From Sphingobium estronivorans (GTDB taxonomy: Bacteria > Pseudomonadota > Alphaproteobacteria > Sphingomonadales > Sphingomonadaceae), in NCBI RefSeq assembly GCF_008692605.1, contig NZ_LFCT01000011.1, positions 103,156 through 167,155 on the forward strand: a stretch of DNA of 64,000 nt. The letters are read 5' to 3'. The notes under the pieces were generated by a model that saw only the letters and a program-made list of their open reading frames with translations, was not told where the DNA came from and made no database searches. Each line of letters opens with the position of its first letter. Positions within the stretch are counted from its first letter, which is position 1. Both the position numbers and the translations under genes were made by a program. Below are positions 16,437 to 26,828 of this stretch, one piece after another.

Positions 16437-18104
16437 TCATCCTAATATGCCGGGCAAATCCAATCCCTTTTCCCGCGCGCAATCGCGCGCAATGGCATAG
16501 CCGGCATCGGCATGCCGCATCACGCCGGTCGCGGGATCGTTCCATAACACCCGTTCCAAGCGCTTCGCCGCCGCCTCGGTTCCATCCGCGACGATGACCA
16601 TGCCGGAGTGCTGCGAATAGCCCATGCCGACGCCCCCGCCATGATGCAGCGACACCCATGTCGCCCCCGAAGCGGTGTTGAGCAGCGCATTGAGCAATGG
16701 CCAGTCGGACACGGCATCGCTGCCGTCCATCATCGCTTCGGTTTCGCGATTGGGCGATGCGACCGACCCTGAATCCAGATGATCGCGACCGATCACCACC
16801 GGCGCCTTCAACTCGCCCTTCGCCACCATCTCGTTGAAGGCATGCCCCAGCCGATGCCGGTCGCCCAGCCCCACCCAGCAAATCCGCGCCGGCAGCCCCT
16901 GAAAGTGAATCCGCTCCCGCGCCATATCCAGCCACTGATGGAGATGTGCGTCATCGGGCAGCAACTCCTTCACCTTGGCATCGGTCCGGTAAATATCCTC
17001 CGGGTCGCCCGACAGCGCCGCCCACCGGAACGGCCCGATCCCCCGGCAGAATAAGGGCCGGATATAGGCAGGCACGAACCCCGGAAAATCGAAGGCGTTC
17101 TCGACCCCCTCATCTTTCGCCATCTGCCGGATATTATTGCCATAATCGGTGGTCGGCACGCCCGCCGCCTGAAAGTCCAGCATCGCCCGCACATGCACCG
17201 CCATGCTCGCCTTCGCGGCCTTGGCGACGGCTTCGGGTTCCCGCTCCCGCCGCTCGATCCACTCCGCCACGGTCCAGCCGATGGGCAGATAACCGTTCAC
17301 CGGATCATGCGCGCTGGTCTGATCCGTCAAAAGGTCGGGCCGCACGCCCCGCCGATAGAGTTCCGGCACAATCTCCGCCGCATTGCCCAGCAGCCCCACC
17401 GAAACCGGCTTCCCCTCGGCACAACTGCGCTCCATGACTTCCAGCGCTTCCGCGATGGATGCCGCCGCCACATCCAGATAGCCGGTCCGCAACCGCATCT
17501 CGATCCGGCTCGGCTGGCACTCGACCGCCAGACAGGACGCCCCCGCCATCACCGCGGCCAGGGGTTGCGCGCCGCCCATGCCGCCCAGACCCGCCGTCAG
17601 CAGCCATTTGCCTTTCAGCGTGCCGCCATGATGCTGTCGCCCCATCTCGACGAAGGTCTCGTAGGTCCCCTGCACGATCCCCTGCGTGCCGATATAGATC
17701 CACGACCCCGCCGTCATCTGCCCGTACATGGCGAGCCCGCGCTTATCGAGTTCGTGAAAATGCTCCCAATTCGCCCAATGCGGCACGAGGTTGCTATTGG
17801 CGATCAACACGCGCGGCGCATCGGCATGCGTCCGGAACACGCCCACGGGTTTCCCCGACTGCACCAGCAAAGTCTGGTCATCCTCCAGCCGCTTCAGCGT
17901 CTCAACGATCCGATCATAGCTTTCCCAGTCCCGCGCCGCCCGCCCGATCCCGCCATAGACGACCAGTTCCTCCGGCCGCTCCGCCACGTCGGGATGCAGA
18001 TTGTTCATCAGCATCCTGAGCGGCGCTTCGGTCAGCCAGCTTTTCGCGCTCAACGCCGTGCCGGTGGCGGGCCGGATGACGCGGCTGTTGTCGATACGGG
18101 TCAT
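16437..18104 (-). CDS. hutU: Urocanate hydratase
   Basis: A 555-residue NAD-dependent enzyme that hydrates urocanate to imidazolone propionate, the second step of histidine breakdown. The NAD-binding [12 protein letters not shown] and the highly conserved [20 protein letters not shown] segment are intact. Length is typical. ATG overlaps the hutG stop (ATGA). It is the last gene of a coupled hutI-hutH-hutG-hutU operon. Confidence 0.97.
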   Translation of the reverse strand: MTRIDNSRVIRPATGTALSAKSWLTEAPLRMLMNNLHPDVAERPEELVVYGGIGRAARDWESYDRIVETLKRLEDDQTLLVQSGKPVGVFRTHADAPRVLIANSNLVPHWANWEHFHELDKRGLAMYGQMTAGSWIYIGTQGIVQGTYETFVEMGRQHHGGTLKGKWLLTAGLGGMGGAQPLAAVMAGASCLAVECQPSRIEMRLRTGYLDVAAASIAEALEVMERSCAEGKPVSVGLLGNAAEIVPELYRRGVRPDLLTDQTSAHDPVNGYLPIGWTVAEWIERREREPEAVAKAAKASMAVHVRAMLDFQAAGVPTTDYGNNIRQMAKDEGVENAFDFPGFVPAYIRPLFCRGIGPFRWAALSGDPEDIYRTDAKVKELLPDDAHLHQWLDMARERIHFQGLPARICWVGLGDRHRLGHAFNEMVAKGELKAPVVIGRDHLDSGSVASPNRETEAMMDGSDAVSDWPLLNALLNTASGATWVSLHHGGGVGMGYSQHSGMVIVADGTEAAAKRLERVLWNDPATGVMRHADAGYAIARDCAREKGLDLPGILG

Positions 18105-18913
18105 CAGCGTTTCTCCACCGCAAAACGGATGCAGCCATTCAGCACATCGGTCAGAATATCGGTCATCGGCGCGGCCCGATCTTCATCGAAAACCGGCGGC
18201 CAATGGCCGGCGTCGACCCCATGCGGCTCGTCGAGATAGCCCCGCATCGCCAGCTCCATCTGGATCGCATGCACGCCCTTGCCCGGCTCGCCATAGTTGC
18301 GCGTCGTCCACCCGCCCTTGAAGCGCCCGTTCAGCACATGGCTCTGCCCGCTGGCCCCGCAAATCTCCTGCACGGCCGTGGAGAGGACAGGCGAACAACT
18401 CACCCCGCCGAAGGTCCCGATGTTGAATACAGGCAATTCGCCGTCGAACAGCCTTGGCACATGGCTGCGGATCGAATGCGCATCATAGAGGACGACCCGT
18501 CCATGCCGGACCCGCAGCCGGGCAATCTCCCCGGCCAGCGCCGCATGATAGGGCACGAACCAGCGGTCGACCCGCCGGATGATCTCCGCCTCATCGGGTC
18601 CGTCCGCCGGATAAAGCGGCGCGCCGTCGAAGGTCGTCGTCGGGCAAAGCTCCGTCGTCGCCTGCCCCGGATAGAGCGACGCCCCGGACGGATCGCGGTT
18701 CACGTCGATGACGCTGCGCGACACCGCCGTACGCACCACCGTCGCGCCCAGATCCCGCGCGAACCCATAAAGCCGGTCGACCCACCAGTCGGCATCCTGC
18801 CGCGCCAGCGCGGGCGAAAGAAACCTGTCCTCCACATCCGCAAGATCGGTGCCCGTATGCGGCAAGGCGACCACCAGAGGCGCCTTGCCCGGAAAGACGT
18901 CCAGCCAATCCAT
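18104..18913 (-). CDS. hutG: N-formylglutamate deformylase
   Basis: A 269-residue N-formylglutamate amidohydrolase, the last step of the five-enzyme histidine route, giving glutamate and formate. Motifs include [11 protein letters not shown] near the N-terminus, [14 protein letters not shown] and [19 protein letters not shown]. The start at 18913 was chosen because it overlaps the hutH stop (ATGA) and fits family length. A longer upstream frame belongs to the hutH shadow. Presence of hutF confirms that this organism uses the formylglutamate branch. Confidence 0.94.
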   Translation of the reverse strand: MDWLDVFPGKAPLVVALPHTGTDLADVEDRFLSPALARQDADWWVDRLYGFARDLGATVVRTAVSRSVIDVNRDPSGASLYPGQATTELCPTTTFDGAPLYPADGPDEAEIIRRVDRWFVPYHAALAGEIARLRVRHGRVVLYDAHSIRSHVPRLFDGELPVFNIGTFGGVSCSPVLSTAVQEICGASGQSHVLNGRFKGGWTTRNYGEPGKGVHAIQMELAMRGYLDEPHGVDAGHWPPVFDEDRAAPMTDILTDVLNGCIRFAVEKR

Positions 18914-20433
18914 CACAGCACGCCCGGCAGGGCCAGCCCTGCCGCCTCCATCACCGCGCCCGTCCGCACGAGGCGATTGGCGATCTCCATATCGGGATGG
19001 AAATGCCGGTCCTCCTCCAGATGCGGCACCTCGGCGCGCAGCCGCGCCCGCACCGCCTCCAACGCGTCGGAGGAGGTCAGGGGCGCATGAAAATCGCATC
19101 CTTGCGCCGCCGCCAGATATTCGATGCCGATGACGCCTTGCGCATTGTCCACCATCTCCGCCAGCCGCCGCGCCCCATGCGCCGCCATCGACACATGATC
19201 CTCCTGATTGGCGGAGGTCGGGATGGAATCGACGCTCGCCGGAAAGGCCCGCTGCTTGTTCTCGCTGACCAGCGCCGCCGCCGTGACCTGCGGGATCATG
19301 AAGCCGCTGTTGAGCCCCGGCCGGGGCGTCAAAAAGGCAGGCAGCCCCGACAGCGCCGGATCGACCAGCATCGCGATCCGCCGCTCGGCTATCGACCCGA
19401 TCTCGCATACTGCCATGGCGATCATGTCGGCGGCAAAGGCCACCGGCTCGGCATGGAAATTCCCGCCCGACAGCGCCTCGTCCGTGTCGGCAAAGATCAA
19501 TGGATTGTCGGAAACCCCATTGGCCTCCGTCTCCAGCATGGCCGCAGCCGACCGCATCACGTCCAGCGCGGCGCCCATCACCTGCGGCTGGCAGCGCAGA
19601 CAATAGGGGTCCTGCACTCGCGGATCGTCGGCGCGGTGGGAAGCGCGAATGGCCGACCCCGCCATCAGCGCCGCCAGAGCCTCACCCACGGCGATCTGCC
19701 CGCCATGGCGCCGCAGCCGGTGAATGCGCGGATCGAAGGGTGCGTCGGTCCCCTTGGCCGCCTCGGTCGAGAGCGCCCCGGTGACAAGCGCTGTGCGAAA
19801 CAGCCGATCCGCCCCGAACAATCCGGCCAGCGCATAGCTGCAAGAAAACTGCGTGCCATTGAGCAGCGCCAGCCCTTCCTTCGGCCCCAGCTCCACCGGC
19901 GCGAGACCCACCCGCGCCAGAGCCTCCGCCGCGGGCAGCCGCTGACCCTCGACCCATATCTCGCCCACGCCGATCATGGCGGCCGTCATATGCGCCAGCG
20001 GCGCCAGATCGCCGCTCGCCCCCACGGACCCCTGCGCGGGCACCACCGGCGTCAATCCGCGCGCGAGCATCGCCTCCAGCAAGGCCACGGTCTGCGGCCT
20101 GATCCCGGAAGCCCCCTGCGCCAGGCTCGCCAGCTTCAGCGCCATCATCAACCGCACCACCGGCACGGGGGAGGGGGCGCCCGTCCCTGCCGCATGGCTC
20201 AGCACGATATTGCGTTGAAGCACCGCCAGATCCTCGTCGCCGATCTTGACGCTCGCCAGCTTTCCGAAGCCGGTATTGATCCCGTACACTGGCTCGTGCC
20301 GCGCCAATATGCGCTCGACCGCCGCCGCGCCCGCCGCGATCCGGGGCACGCAGGCCGGGTCCAGCCCGACCGCCGCGCCCTCGTAAATCGCCCGCCATTG
20401 CGCCAGCGAGACCTCGCCCGGAATGAGCTTCAT
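18913..20433 (-). CDS. hutH: Histidine ammonia-lyase
   Basis: A 506-residue enzyme that deaminates histidine to urocanate. The self-processed MIO cofactor tripeptide Ala139-Ser140-Gly141 lies in [22 protein letters not shown] (about 50-60) and QEDHVSMA are also intact. ATG at 20433 is preceded by GAGAGGAAA and overlaps the hutI stop, so it is preferred to the ATG four codons earlier. It is coupled to hutI upstream and hutG downstream. Confidence 0.97.
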   Translation of the reverse strand: MKLIPGEVSLAQWRAIYEGAAVGLDPACVPRIAAGAAAVERILARHEPVYGINTGFGKLASVKIGDEDLAVLQRNIVLSHAAGTGAPSPVPVVRLMMALKLASLAQGASGIRPQTVALLEAMLARGLTPVVPAQGSVGASGDLAPLAHMTAAMIGVGEIWVEGQRLPAAEALARVGLAPVELGPKEGLALLNGTQFSCSYALAGLFGADRLFRTALVTGALSTEAAKGTDAPFDPRIHRLRRHGGQIAVGEALAALMAGSAIRASHRADDPRVQDPYCLRCQPQVMGAALDVMRSAAAMLETEANGVSDNPLIFADTDEALSGGNFHAEPVAFAADMIAMAVCEIGSIAERRIAMLVDPALSGLPAFLTPRPGLNSGFMIPQVTAAALVSENKQRAFPASVDSIPTSANQEDHVSMAAHGARRLAEMVDNAQGVIGIEYLAAAQGCDFHAPLTSSDALEAVRARLRAEVPHLEEDRHFHPDMEIANRLVRTGAVMEAAGLALPGVL

Positions 20434-21632
20434 TTTCCTCTCCACACACGGGCATGGAGCGGATTATACCCCATGCGATACACCAGTTCAGCGGGCTGCT
20501 CGATATCCCAGATGGCCAGGTCGCAACTCTTGCCCACCGCCAAAGTCCCGACCCGGTCGATCAATCCCAAGGCGCGCGCCGCCTCCCGCGTCACCCCGGC
20601 CAGACATTCCTCCACGGTCAGCCGGAACAAGGTCGCTCCCATGTTCATCGCCAGCAGCAGGGACGTCAGCGGCGACGTTCCCGGATTGCAGTCGGTCGCC
20701 AGCGCCATCGGCACCCCCGCCCGCCGCAAGGCGTCGACCGGCGGCACCTGCGTATCGCGCATGAAGTAGAACGCGCCCGGCAACAGCACCGCCACCGTGC
20801 CCGCGCTCGCCATGGCGGCCACGCCCGCCTCGTCCAGATGCTCCAGATGATCGGCGGACAGCGCGCCATGCCGCGCCGCGAGTTCCGCGCCATGCAGGTT
20901 GGACAATTGCTCCGCATGCAGCTTCACCGGCAGTCCCAGCCGCTTCGCCGCGTCGAACAGCCGCCCGATTTGCGCGGGCGAAAAGCCGATCCCCTCGCAA
21001 AACCCGTCCACCGCATCGGCCAGCGGCGCGACCTGCGGCAACATCGCGATCAGCCCGTCCATATAGCCGTCTGCATCCCTGGCCCATTCCGGCGGCAGCG
21101 CGTGCGCGCCCAGAAAGGTCGTGGCAACCGACACGGATCGCGCTTCCCCCAACCGCCGCGCCGCTCGCAGCATCTTCATTTCATTCTGGAAATCCAGCCC
21201 ATAGCCCGACTTCACCTCGACCGTGGTGACGCCCTCGGCCATCAGCGCATCCAGCCGGGGCAGGGCGCTCGCGACCAGTTCATCCTCGCTCGCGGCCCGC
21301 GTCGCCCGCATGGTGGAGACGATCCCGCCCCCGGCCCGCGCTATCTCCTCATAGCTGGCGCCCGAAAGCCGCATCCCGAACTCCGCCGCCCGGTCGCCGC
21401 CATGCACCAGATGGGTGTGGCAATCGATCAGCCCCGGCGTGATCCACCGTCCGGCGCAATCGATGACCTCCACCGCATCGGGCGCGTGCCGCGCGCTCCC
21501 GACATAGCAGATCGCACCCCCGCGCACGCCCACGGCGCCGCCTTCAATGACATCCATCCCCTCCCGTCCAGCGTCCTCGCAAAAAGTGGCGATCCGGGCA
21601 TGGGTCCAAACTCTGTCGCAGGGAGGTGGCAT
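20430..21632 (-). CDS. hutI: Imidazolonepropionase
   Basis: A 400-residue amidohydrolase-superfamily enzyme that opens imidazolone propionate to formiminoglutamate. Metal-binding [12 protein letters not shown] and later [12 protein letters not shown] and DCNPGTSP segments are present. ATG at 21632 is chosen because the preceding 34 codons of the longer frame run into the hutI/hutF promoter region and add an atypical N-terminus. It is the first gene of the leftward hut operon and divergent from hutF across 77 bases that hold the HutC-like operator. Confidence 0.95.
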   Translation of the reverse strand: MPPPCDRVWTHARIATFCEDAGREGMDVIEGGAVGVRGGAICYVGSARHAPDAVEVIDCAGRWITPGLIDCHTHLVHGGDRAAEFGMRLSGASYEEIARAGGGIVSTMRATRAASEDELVASALPRLDALMAEGVTTVEVKSGYGLDFQNEMKMLRAARRLGEARSVSVATTFLGAHALPPEWARDADGYMDGLIAMLPQVAPLADAVDGFCEGIGFSPAQIGRLFDAAKRLGLPVKLHAEQLSNLHGAELAARHGALSADHLEHLDEAGVAAMASAGTVAVLLPGAFYFMRDTQVPPVDALRRAGVPMALATDCNPGTSPLTSLLLAMNMGATLFRLTVEECLAGVTREAARALGLIDRVGTLAVGKSCDLAIWDIEQPAELVYRMGYNPLHARVWRGK

Positions 21633-21661
21633 CCTATTTCCCACTGGCGTCGACTCAATAA

Positions 21662-21671
21662 TGTATATACC
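21662..21671. promoter_or_regulatory. Probable HutC operator (TGTATATACC) between hutI and hutF
   Basis: It matches, with one mismatch at the end, the TGTATATACA-type palindrome bound by HutC in pseudomonads. It lies in the 77-base divergent intergenic region, so one site could control both hut arms. It would be relieved by urocanate if regulation follows the family norm. Confidence 0.65.
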
Positions 21672-21709
21672 TAAATGCGCCTCCTCACCATTGTCCAGAG
21701 AGGAAGCGC

Positions 21710-23023
21710 ATGGCGCTCTGGTTCGAACAGGCACTGCTCCCCGAAGGCTGGCGCAAGGGCGTCCGCATCACGCTGGCCGGAAACCGGATCGCGACCCTCA
21801 CCTCCGACACGAACCCGCAGCCCCAAGACGAACGCCACGGCCCCGCTTTTCCGGGCCTCCCCAATGTCCACAGCCACGCCTTTCAGCGCGCCATGGCGGG
21901 CTTGACCGAACGCGCTGGAAACACTGCCGACAGCTTTTGGACCTGGCGAGAGGCGATGTACCGCTTCGTCGACCGCCTGAACCCCGAAGGGCTGCACGCC
22001 ATCGCCGCGCTCGCTTATGCCGAAATGCTGGAAGGCGGCTTCACCCGCGTCGGCGAGTTCCATTATCTCCACCACGACCCCAATGGCGCGCCCTATGCCA
22101 ACCCCGCCGCCATGGCCCAAGCGATCGCACAGGCCGCCCGGGACAGCGGCATCGGCCTGACCCTGCTCCCGGTCTTCTACGCTCATGCCGATTTCGGCGG
22201 AGCGCCGCCGACCCATGGCCAACGCCGCTTCCTCCACGACCGCGACAGCTTCGCCCGCCTGCTGGAAGCCCTGAAGCCGCTGGACGTCCCGTTGGGCATC
22301 GCCCCCCACAGCCTGCGCGCCGTCACGCCGGAAGAACTGGCCGCCATCCTTCCCCTCGCGCCGGACGGGCCCATCCACATCCACATCGCGGAACAAATGG
22401 CCGAGGTCGACGCCTGCCTCGGCTGGAGCGGCCAGCGCCCGGTCGAATGGCTGATGGATCATGCCCCGGTCGACCGCCGCTGGTGCCTCGTCCACGCCAC
22501 CCACATCACCGAGAGCGAACGCAACCGCATCGCGCAAAGCGGCGCCACCGTCGGCCTCTGCCCGATCACCGAGGCCAATCTGGGCGACGGCCTCTTCCCC
22601 GCCCAACCCTTTCTGGCGGCAGGCGGCCGGATCGGCATAGGCTCCGATTCCAACGTCGAAATCGACGTTGCCGCTGAACTACGCCTGCTCGAATATGGCC
22701 AGCGCCTGAGCCGTCAAGGCCGCAACCTGCTGGCGTCAGCACCCGGTCAATCCACCGGTGCCAGCCTCTACAATGCCGCGCGGCAAGGCGCCCACGCCCT
22801 CGGCGCGTCCCCCGCAACGCTCGCCCCCGGCGCTCGCGCCGACATCGTGACCCTGCGTCGCGACCCGCCCGCCCACGCCCTGCTCGACGGCTGGATCTTC
22901 GCCCGCGCCCGGATCGATAGCGTCTGGTGCGACGGCAGGAAGCGGGTTAGCGCGGGCGTTCACCATGGCCGCCCCGCGATAGAGGCGCGCTATAACCAAC
23001 TCCTGAAGGCTCTCCTCGATTGA
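21710..23023 (+). CDS. hutF: Formimidoylglutamate deiminase
   Basis: A 437-residue amidohydrolase that converts N-formiminoglutamate to N-formylglutamate. Zinc ligands include His54 and His56 in NVHSHAFQR, plus HIHIAEQ and the [11 protein letters not shown] catalytic Asp segment. GAGAGGA lies upstream of ATG at 21710. It is divergent from hutI and overlaps hutC at the stop (TTGA). Together with hutG it defines the five-step pathway. Confidence 0.95.
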   Translation: MALWFEQALLPEGWRKGVRITLAGNRIATLTSDTNPQPQDERHGPAFPGLPNVHSHAFQRAMAGLTERAGNTADSFWTWREAMYRFVDRLNPEGLHAIAALAYAEMLEGGFTRVGEFHYLHHDPNGAPYANPAAMAQAIAQAARDSGIGLTLLPVFYAHADFGGAPPTHGQRRFLHDRDSFARLLEALKPLDVPLGIAPHSLRAVTPEELAAILPLAPDGPIHIHIAEQMAEVDACLGWSGQRPVEWLMDHAPVDRRWCLVHATHITESERNRIAQSGATVGLCPITEANLGDGLFPAQPFLAAGGRIGIGSDSNVEIDVAAELRLLEYGQRLSRQGRNLLASAPGQSTGASLYNAARQGAHALGASPATLAPGARADIVTLRRDPPAHALLDGWIFARARIDSVWCDGRKRVSAGVHHGRPAIEARYNQLLKALLD

Positions 23024-23727
23024 CCGCCCTCCACAGCCGCATCCGCCGCGACATAGAAAGCCGCATCATGTCGGGCGAATGGCGCCCCGGCCACCGCATC
23101 CCTTATGAACATGAGTGGATGGACACCTATGGCTGCTCCCGCATGACGGTGAACAAGGCGCTGCGCTCGCTGGTGCAATCGGGCCTGCTGGAAAGCCGTA
23201 AGCGCGCGGGCACCTTCGTCGCCGCCCCGCGCTTCCACCGGGCCGCGCTCGAAATCCCCGACATCCGCGCGGAAGTGGAGGGACAGGGCCTGACCTATCG
23301 CCTCGAACTCCTCTCCCGCCATCGGCGCAAGGCGACGGAGGAGGACAGGGCGCTGCTCCGCGTCCCCGGCGGCGAACTGCTGGTCATGGAATGCCGCCAT
23401 TTCGCCGAAGACCTGCCCTATGCCCTCGAACATCGCCTGATCAACCTTGCCGCCGTCCCCGAAGCCGCTGATGTCGATTTCAGCGCCGAACCCCCCGGCT
23501 CGTGGCTGCTCGGCCATGTCCCCTGGACGGAGGCGGAACACCGCATCACCGCGATCAATGCCGACCCCGCCATGGCGGACAGGCTCCACGTTCCCGAAAA
23601 CGCCGCCTGCATGGCGCTGGAACGCTGGACGTGGGTGGATAAGGGGCAGGGCGAGCAACGCATCACCTACGCCCGCCTGCTCTACCCCGGCGACCGCTAT
23701 GCGCTGGTCGCCCATTTCCACGCCTGA
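23020..23727 (+). CDS. hutC: Histidine utilization repressor, GntR/HutC family
   Basis: A 235-residue regulator with an N-terminal winged helix (residues ~5-70, YGCSRMTVNKALRSLVQSGLLESRKRAGTF region) and a C-terminal UTRA effector domain that binds urocanate. The start is TTG at 23020, overlapping the hutF stop, so translation is coupled. It probably represses both hut arms through the site at 21662-21671. Confidence 0.94.
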   Translation: MTALHSRIRRDIESRIMSGEWRPGHRIPYEHEWMDTYGCSRMTVNKALRSLVQSGLLESRKRAGTFVAAPRFHRAALEIPDIRAEVEGQGLTYRLELLSRHRRKATEEDRALLRVPGGELLVMECRHFAEDLPYALEHRLINLAAVPEAADVDFSAEPPGSWLLGHVPWTEAEHRITAINADPAMADRLHVPENAACMALERWTWVDKGQGEQRITYARLLYPGDRYALVAHFHA

Positions 23728-23812
23728 ACGAGCCGCTCCCCTTCCGAAAATCTGGAACGCCACCCAACCGATATGCTATAGTCCCCGCGCACCCATCCAA
23801 GGGGGACTCGCC

Positions 23813-24448
23813 ATGGTCTATTGGAAGCTCAAGGGCCGGGAATTCGCCAACTGCAATTGCGAATATGGCTGCAACTGCCAGTTTGGCGGCCTGCCGGACA
23901 AGGGCCATTGCCAGGCGGCCGTCGGCATCGCCATCGACGAAGGCCATCATGGCGACACGGACCTGTCGGGCCTCAACATCGCGGGCGTCTTCCGCTGGCC
24001 CGGTCCGATCCACGAAGGCCGTGGCGAATGCGTCGCCTTCGTCGATGAACGCGCCACCGAAGCGCAGCGCCATGCGCTGCTCACCATCATGACCGGCGGC
24101 GATACCGATCCGTTCGCGACCGTCTTCGCGGTCTTTGCCTCCACCATCACGACCCTGCACGACCCCCTGTTCGTGCCCTTGCAGTTCGAGGTGGATGTGG
24201 AGGGACGCAAGGGCCGGCTGCGTATCCCCGGGCATCTGGAAATGGACGGCGAACCGATCCGCAGCCCGGTCAACGGCGCCGAAGTCCGCGCCCGCATTCA
24301 ATTGCCCGACGGCTTCGAATATGAAGTGGCGGAGATTGGCTCCGGCGCGACCCGCTCGACCGACCCGATGCCGCTGGCCCATGGGTCGAGCTACGGCCAG
24401 TTTGCCCATCTTCATCTCGACAGCCATGGCGTCGTCCGAAGCGCATGA
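23813..24448 (+). CDS. DUF1326 domain protein, Cys-rich N-terminus
   Basis: A 211-residue soluble protein of unknown function. Its N-terminus carries a dense Cys cluster (C14, C16, C20, C22, then His32-Cys33) reading CNCEYGCNCQFGG, suggestive of metal binding. The remaining part looks like a beta-rich domain. It is translationally coupled (ATGA) to the following DUF2182 gene, and the two families are commonly neighbours. Ribosome site AAGGGGGA precedes ATG 23813. A role in metal, perhaps copper, handling is inference. Confidence 0.85.
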   Translation: MVYWKLKGREFANCNCEYGCNCQFGGLPDKGHCQAAVGIAIDEGHHGDTDLSGLNIAGVFRWPGPIHEGRGECVAFVDERATEAQRHALLTIMTGGDTDPFATVFAVFASTITTLHDPLFVPLQFEVDVEGRKGRLRIPGHLEMDGEPIRSPVNGAEVRARIQLPDGFEYEVAEIGSGATRSTDPMPLAHGSSYGQFAHLHLDSHGVVRSA

Positions 24449-25272
24449 GGACTGAAGTGGAGGCGGTGCTCGCCCGGCATCGCATCCTGTCCCTCGCTGC
24501 GCTGGCTACGCTCATCCTGCTCGCCTGGGGCTGGCTGCTGCTGGGGGCGGGCATGGACATGGCTCCGATGGCCTCGCTCGCGCCTGCCGGCCTTCAGCCG
24601 CCGGACGCGATGCCAGATCCGATGCCAGATTCGACGATGGCGATGCCCATGCCGGCTGCCAGTCCCTGGACGGCGGCGCAGTTCGCGCTGACGCTGGCCA
24701 TGTGGTGGGTGATGATGGTGGCGATGATGCTGCCCTCCGCCGCGCCGACGATCCTGCTTTACGCCCGCGCCGTCTCCCATCGTGAGATCGAGACCCGTCC
24801 CGCGACGGAAAGCTTCCTGGCGGGCTATCTGCTGGTCTGGGGCCTGTTCTCCCTGCTCGCGACGATTGCGCAAGGGTGGCTGAGCGCCGCCGCGATGCTG
24901 GCGCCCATGGCGATGGCGTCATCCAGCCGCTGGCTGTCGGCGGGGCTGCTGGCGGCGGCGGGCCTCTATCAACTCAGCCCATGGAAGGACGCCTGCCTGC
25001 GCCAGTGCCGCAACCCGGCGGTGTTCCTCAGCCGCTATTATCGCCCCGGCCGGACGGGCGCGCTGCGCATGGGGATGGTCCACGGCGCCTGGTGCGTCGG
25101 CTGTTGCTGGATGCTGATGGTGCTGCTGTTCGTGGGCGGCATCATGAACATCGCCTGGATCGCGCTGCTGACGCTGCTGGTCGCGCTGGAAAAGCTGTTG
25201 CCCTGGGGGCGTTTCGTGTCCCTCGCCACGGGCCTGGCCTGCATTGGCCTGGCGGTGATGCTCGTGGCTTGA
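24445..25272 (+). CDS. DUF2182 integral membrane protein with Met-rich loop
   Basis: This 275-residue protein has about six or seven membrane helices. Helix 1 is residues 14-36. It is followed by a Met/Pro-rich segment (Met at 37, 39, 42, 56, 60, 65, 67, 69). Then comes the family core MWWVMMVAMMLPSAAPTILL and a WKDACLRQCR motif, with another Cys pair in WCVGCCW. The Met and Cys spacing is typical of soft-metal proteins, but DUF2182 has no established function that I know of. It is coupled to the DUF1326 gene. Confidence 0.87.
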   Translation: MRTEVEAVLARHRILSLAALATLILLAWGWLLLGAGMDMAPMASLAPAGLQPPDAMPDPMPDSTMAMPMPAASPWTAAQFALTLAMWWVMMVAMMLPSAAPTILLYARAVSHREIETRPATESFLAGYLLVWGLFSLLATIAQGWLSAAAMLAPMAMASSSRWLSAGLLAAAGLYQLSPWKDACLRQCRNPAVFLSRYYRPGRTGALRMGMVHGAWCVGCCWMLMVLLFVGGIMNIAWIALLTLLVALEKLLPWGRFVSLATGLACIGLAVMLVA

Positions 25273-25328
25273 GAGGGCGGTTGGGTGGGTGGCGGACGCC
25301 GCCCCTCCGTCACGCCAAGGCCCCCATC

Positions 25329-25403
25329 GTCACCCAGCGCAGGCTGGGGTCTCAGGCCATGTCGCGCGCTATCTCCCGAGATCCCAGCCTGCGCTGGGAT
25401 GAC
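25329..25403. repeat. REP-like palindromic repeat pair (translates as VIPAQAGIS)
   Basis: Left arm 25329-25353 and right arm 25378-25403 are near-perfect reverse complements with core CCCAGCGCAGGCTGGG. Read on the minus strand this gives VIPAQAGIS, a well-known tell-tale of intergenic REP/BIME elements in proteobacteria. It follows the DUF2182 stop and could also fold as a terminator. The minus-strand open frame across it is not a gene. Confidence 0.8.
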
Positions 25404-25502
25404 GAAAGGGTGGGAAGCGGACTGACGGCTTACAAACAGGCATAGAAAATTAGCGGCCATTCGTTCTGCATGTCAGCTTCGTTTAGAAGCTACGTCGCCC
25501 GT

Positions 25503-26552
25503 TCATCGCAGACCATGCACCGCCAGATCATTGGCAATTAGCCCGTTCCATTTGGTTGGCTGAAAGCTTTCCACCGGACTGCCGATGACACGCTGATCGC
25601 GCCAAGCCCAGTGCGTCGGCGACGCCGTATCGAAACTGAATCCTGGCGACAGCCATAAAGGCTCCGCCAAGCGCGCATACCGGACCTCAGTGCGGCGCAT
25701 AAGCCGCACCAAGCCTGAAGGCGTAAGACGGAACACTTCGCGCCGTTTGAATGGGGTGATGGGATGAAGTGAAAGGCGCCAACCCTCACCGTCGAAACGA
25801 AAGCTTCGAAAAGCCGGATCGTAGTTCCAACGTTCGACAATGAGGACATCGGAGCGCACATCTCGCACCGCATCGTCATGCAAGCACAATCCCTCCTCAG
25901 CGAAATTCTCCAGTTTATCTGAAAGTGGCGGAGGCGGGGGTGGGATTTCGCGCCCGATTTCTGCGCTCGTGGCGTAGGTCGTTTGTAATCGCTCGTTGTT
26001 GCATCCCGGTCCAATCGGCCCGAGTGAAAAGCGGCGCGCAGAGGTCAGCCGCGATGCGCGCATCGACAGCTTGTCGAGCGGCACTTCGACAAAGCTCTTT
26101 GCCACGAGCGAAAATAGGAGCCGCTGGCAAATGTCCCAACACTTGCCGGAGGAACCTAAGCCTCTGTCGATTGCATGGGTGACGGAAAGACCAACCGGCA
26201 GTATTGGAGGGGCGCCGTGATCTTGCGCGATCAGGGCCTGAACGCGTCGTTCAGTGATCCCATTGGCCCACCGTGGAATACCAAAGCCAACCGCCAGCGG
26301 CAGTATGGCGGCGGCCGCCAGCATTGCCAAACGCGGAGTGCCGTCCGACACTCTCCGCAGGATCATATAGATTGCTAGCGTCGGCGTTAAATAAATCCAC
26401 GCTCCCGGCGCGAGGACGATAAGCCACGCCAAGGGGATGCCGATAAGCGTCAGCATGAGCAGAACGACTATTCCTGGCAGGAAAATCGCGCAGGCGGTTC
26501 CTATCGTCCCTAACAACCAGATATAAAAAAGGCGCCGATCAATGAGATTCAT
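25503..26552 (-). CDS. Hypothetical membrane-anchored protein, lower GC than neighbours
   Basis: A 349-residue protein with two or three N-terminal membrane helices (about residues 8-65, then IPLAVGF at about 85). A ~250-residue soluble part follows, with a proline run (IPPPPPPLSDKLENF) and several Trp/Arg-rich strands. No family is recognised. Codon use is visibly less GC-rich than in the surrounding genes. It is flanked by a REP element and a gene-poor stretch, which suggests recent acquisition. ATG at 26552 has no strong ribosome site. Confidence 0.6.
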   Translation of the reverse strand: MNLIDRRLFYIWLLGTIGTACAIFLPGIVVLLMLTLIGIPLAWLIVLAPGAWIYLTPTLAIYMILRRVSDGTPRLAMLAAAAILPLAVGFGIPRWANGITERRVQALIAQDHGAPPILPVGLSVTHAIDRGLGSSGKCWDICQRLLFSLVAKSFVEVPLDKLSMRASRLTSARRFSLGPIGPGCNNERLQTTYATSAEIGREIPPPPPPLSDKLENFAEEGLCLHDDAVRDVRSDVLIVERWNYDPAFRSFRFDGEGWRLSLHPITPFKRREVFRLTPSGLVRLMRRTEVRYARLAEPLWLSPGFSFDTASPTHWAWRDQRVIGSPVESFQPTKWNGLIANDLAVHGLR

Positions 26553-26828
26553 GTTTATTTATGGCTTCCGCAGTGAGCTTGATGTGAATTGCTCTAATAA
26601 GACACCACTCATATCCTCATCTCAACATCAATTCGTGCATTCGGCCTGTTCCGGCTCCAAGGTATTTTCCGTTAACGTCCGCTTCAGAGTATCACGCATA
26701 TCCAGATGAATGACCACAACTGGTCGCATCCGGACACTGAACAGGAATGACTGGCTCGGGATCGAGCGTGCCCCATGGGCCGGCCATCCCGCAGAAGCAT
26801 CTTCAACCCCAGCCGCCAAAGCGCCGCG
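26553..26828. other. Intergenic, no gene recognised
   Basis: AT-richer than the surroundings. A minus-strand frame of 63 codons (26628-26819) has no family likeness and no clear ribosome site. Probably the promoter region for the hypothetical gene and the 3' flank of the stress-protein gene. Confidence 0.5.

Noticed and set aside
25038..25460. 140-codon minus-strand frame carrying VIPAQAGIS
   Set aside because: This peptide is the usual translation of intergenic REP palindromes, not a protein.
26628..26819. 63-codon minus-strand frame in the intergenic region before the stress-protein gene
   Set aside because: No ribosome site, motif or recognisable likeness.
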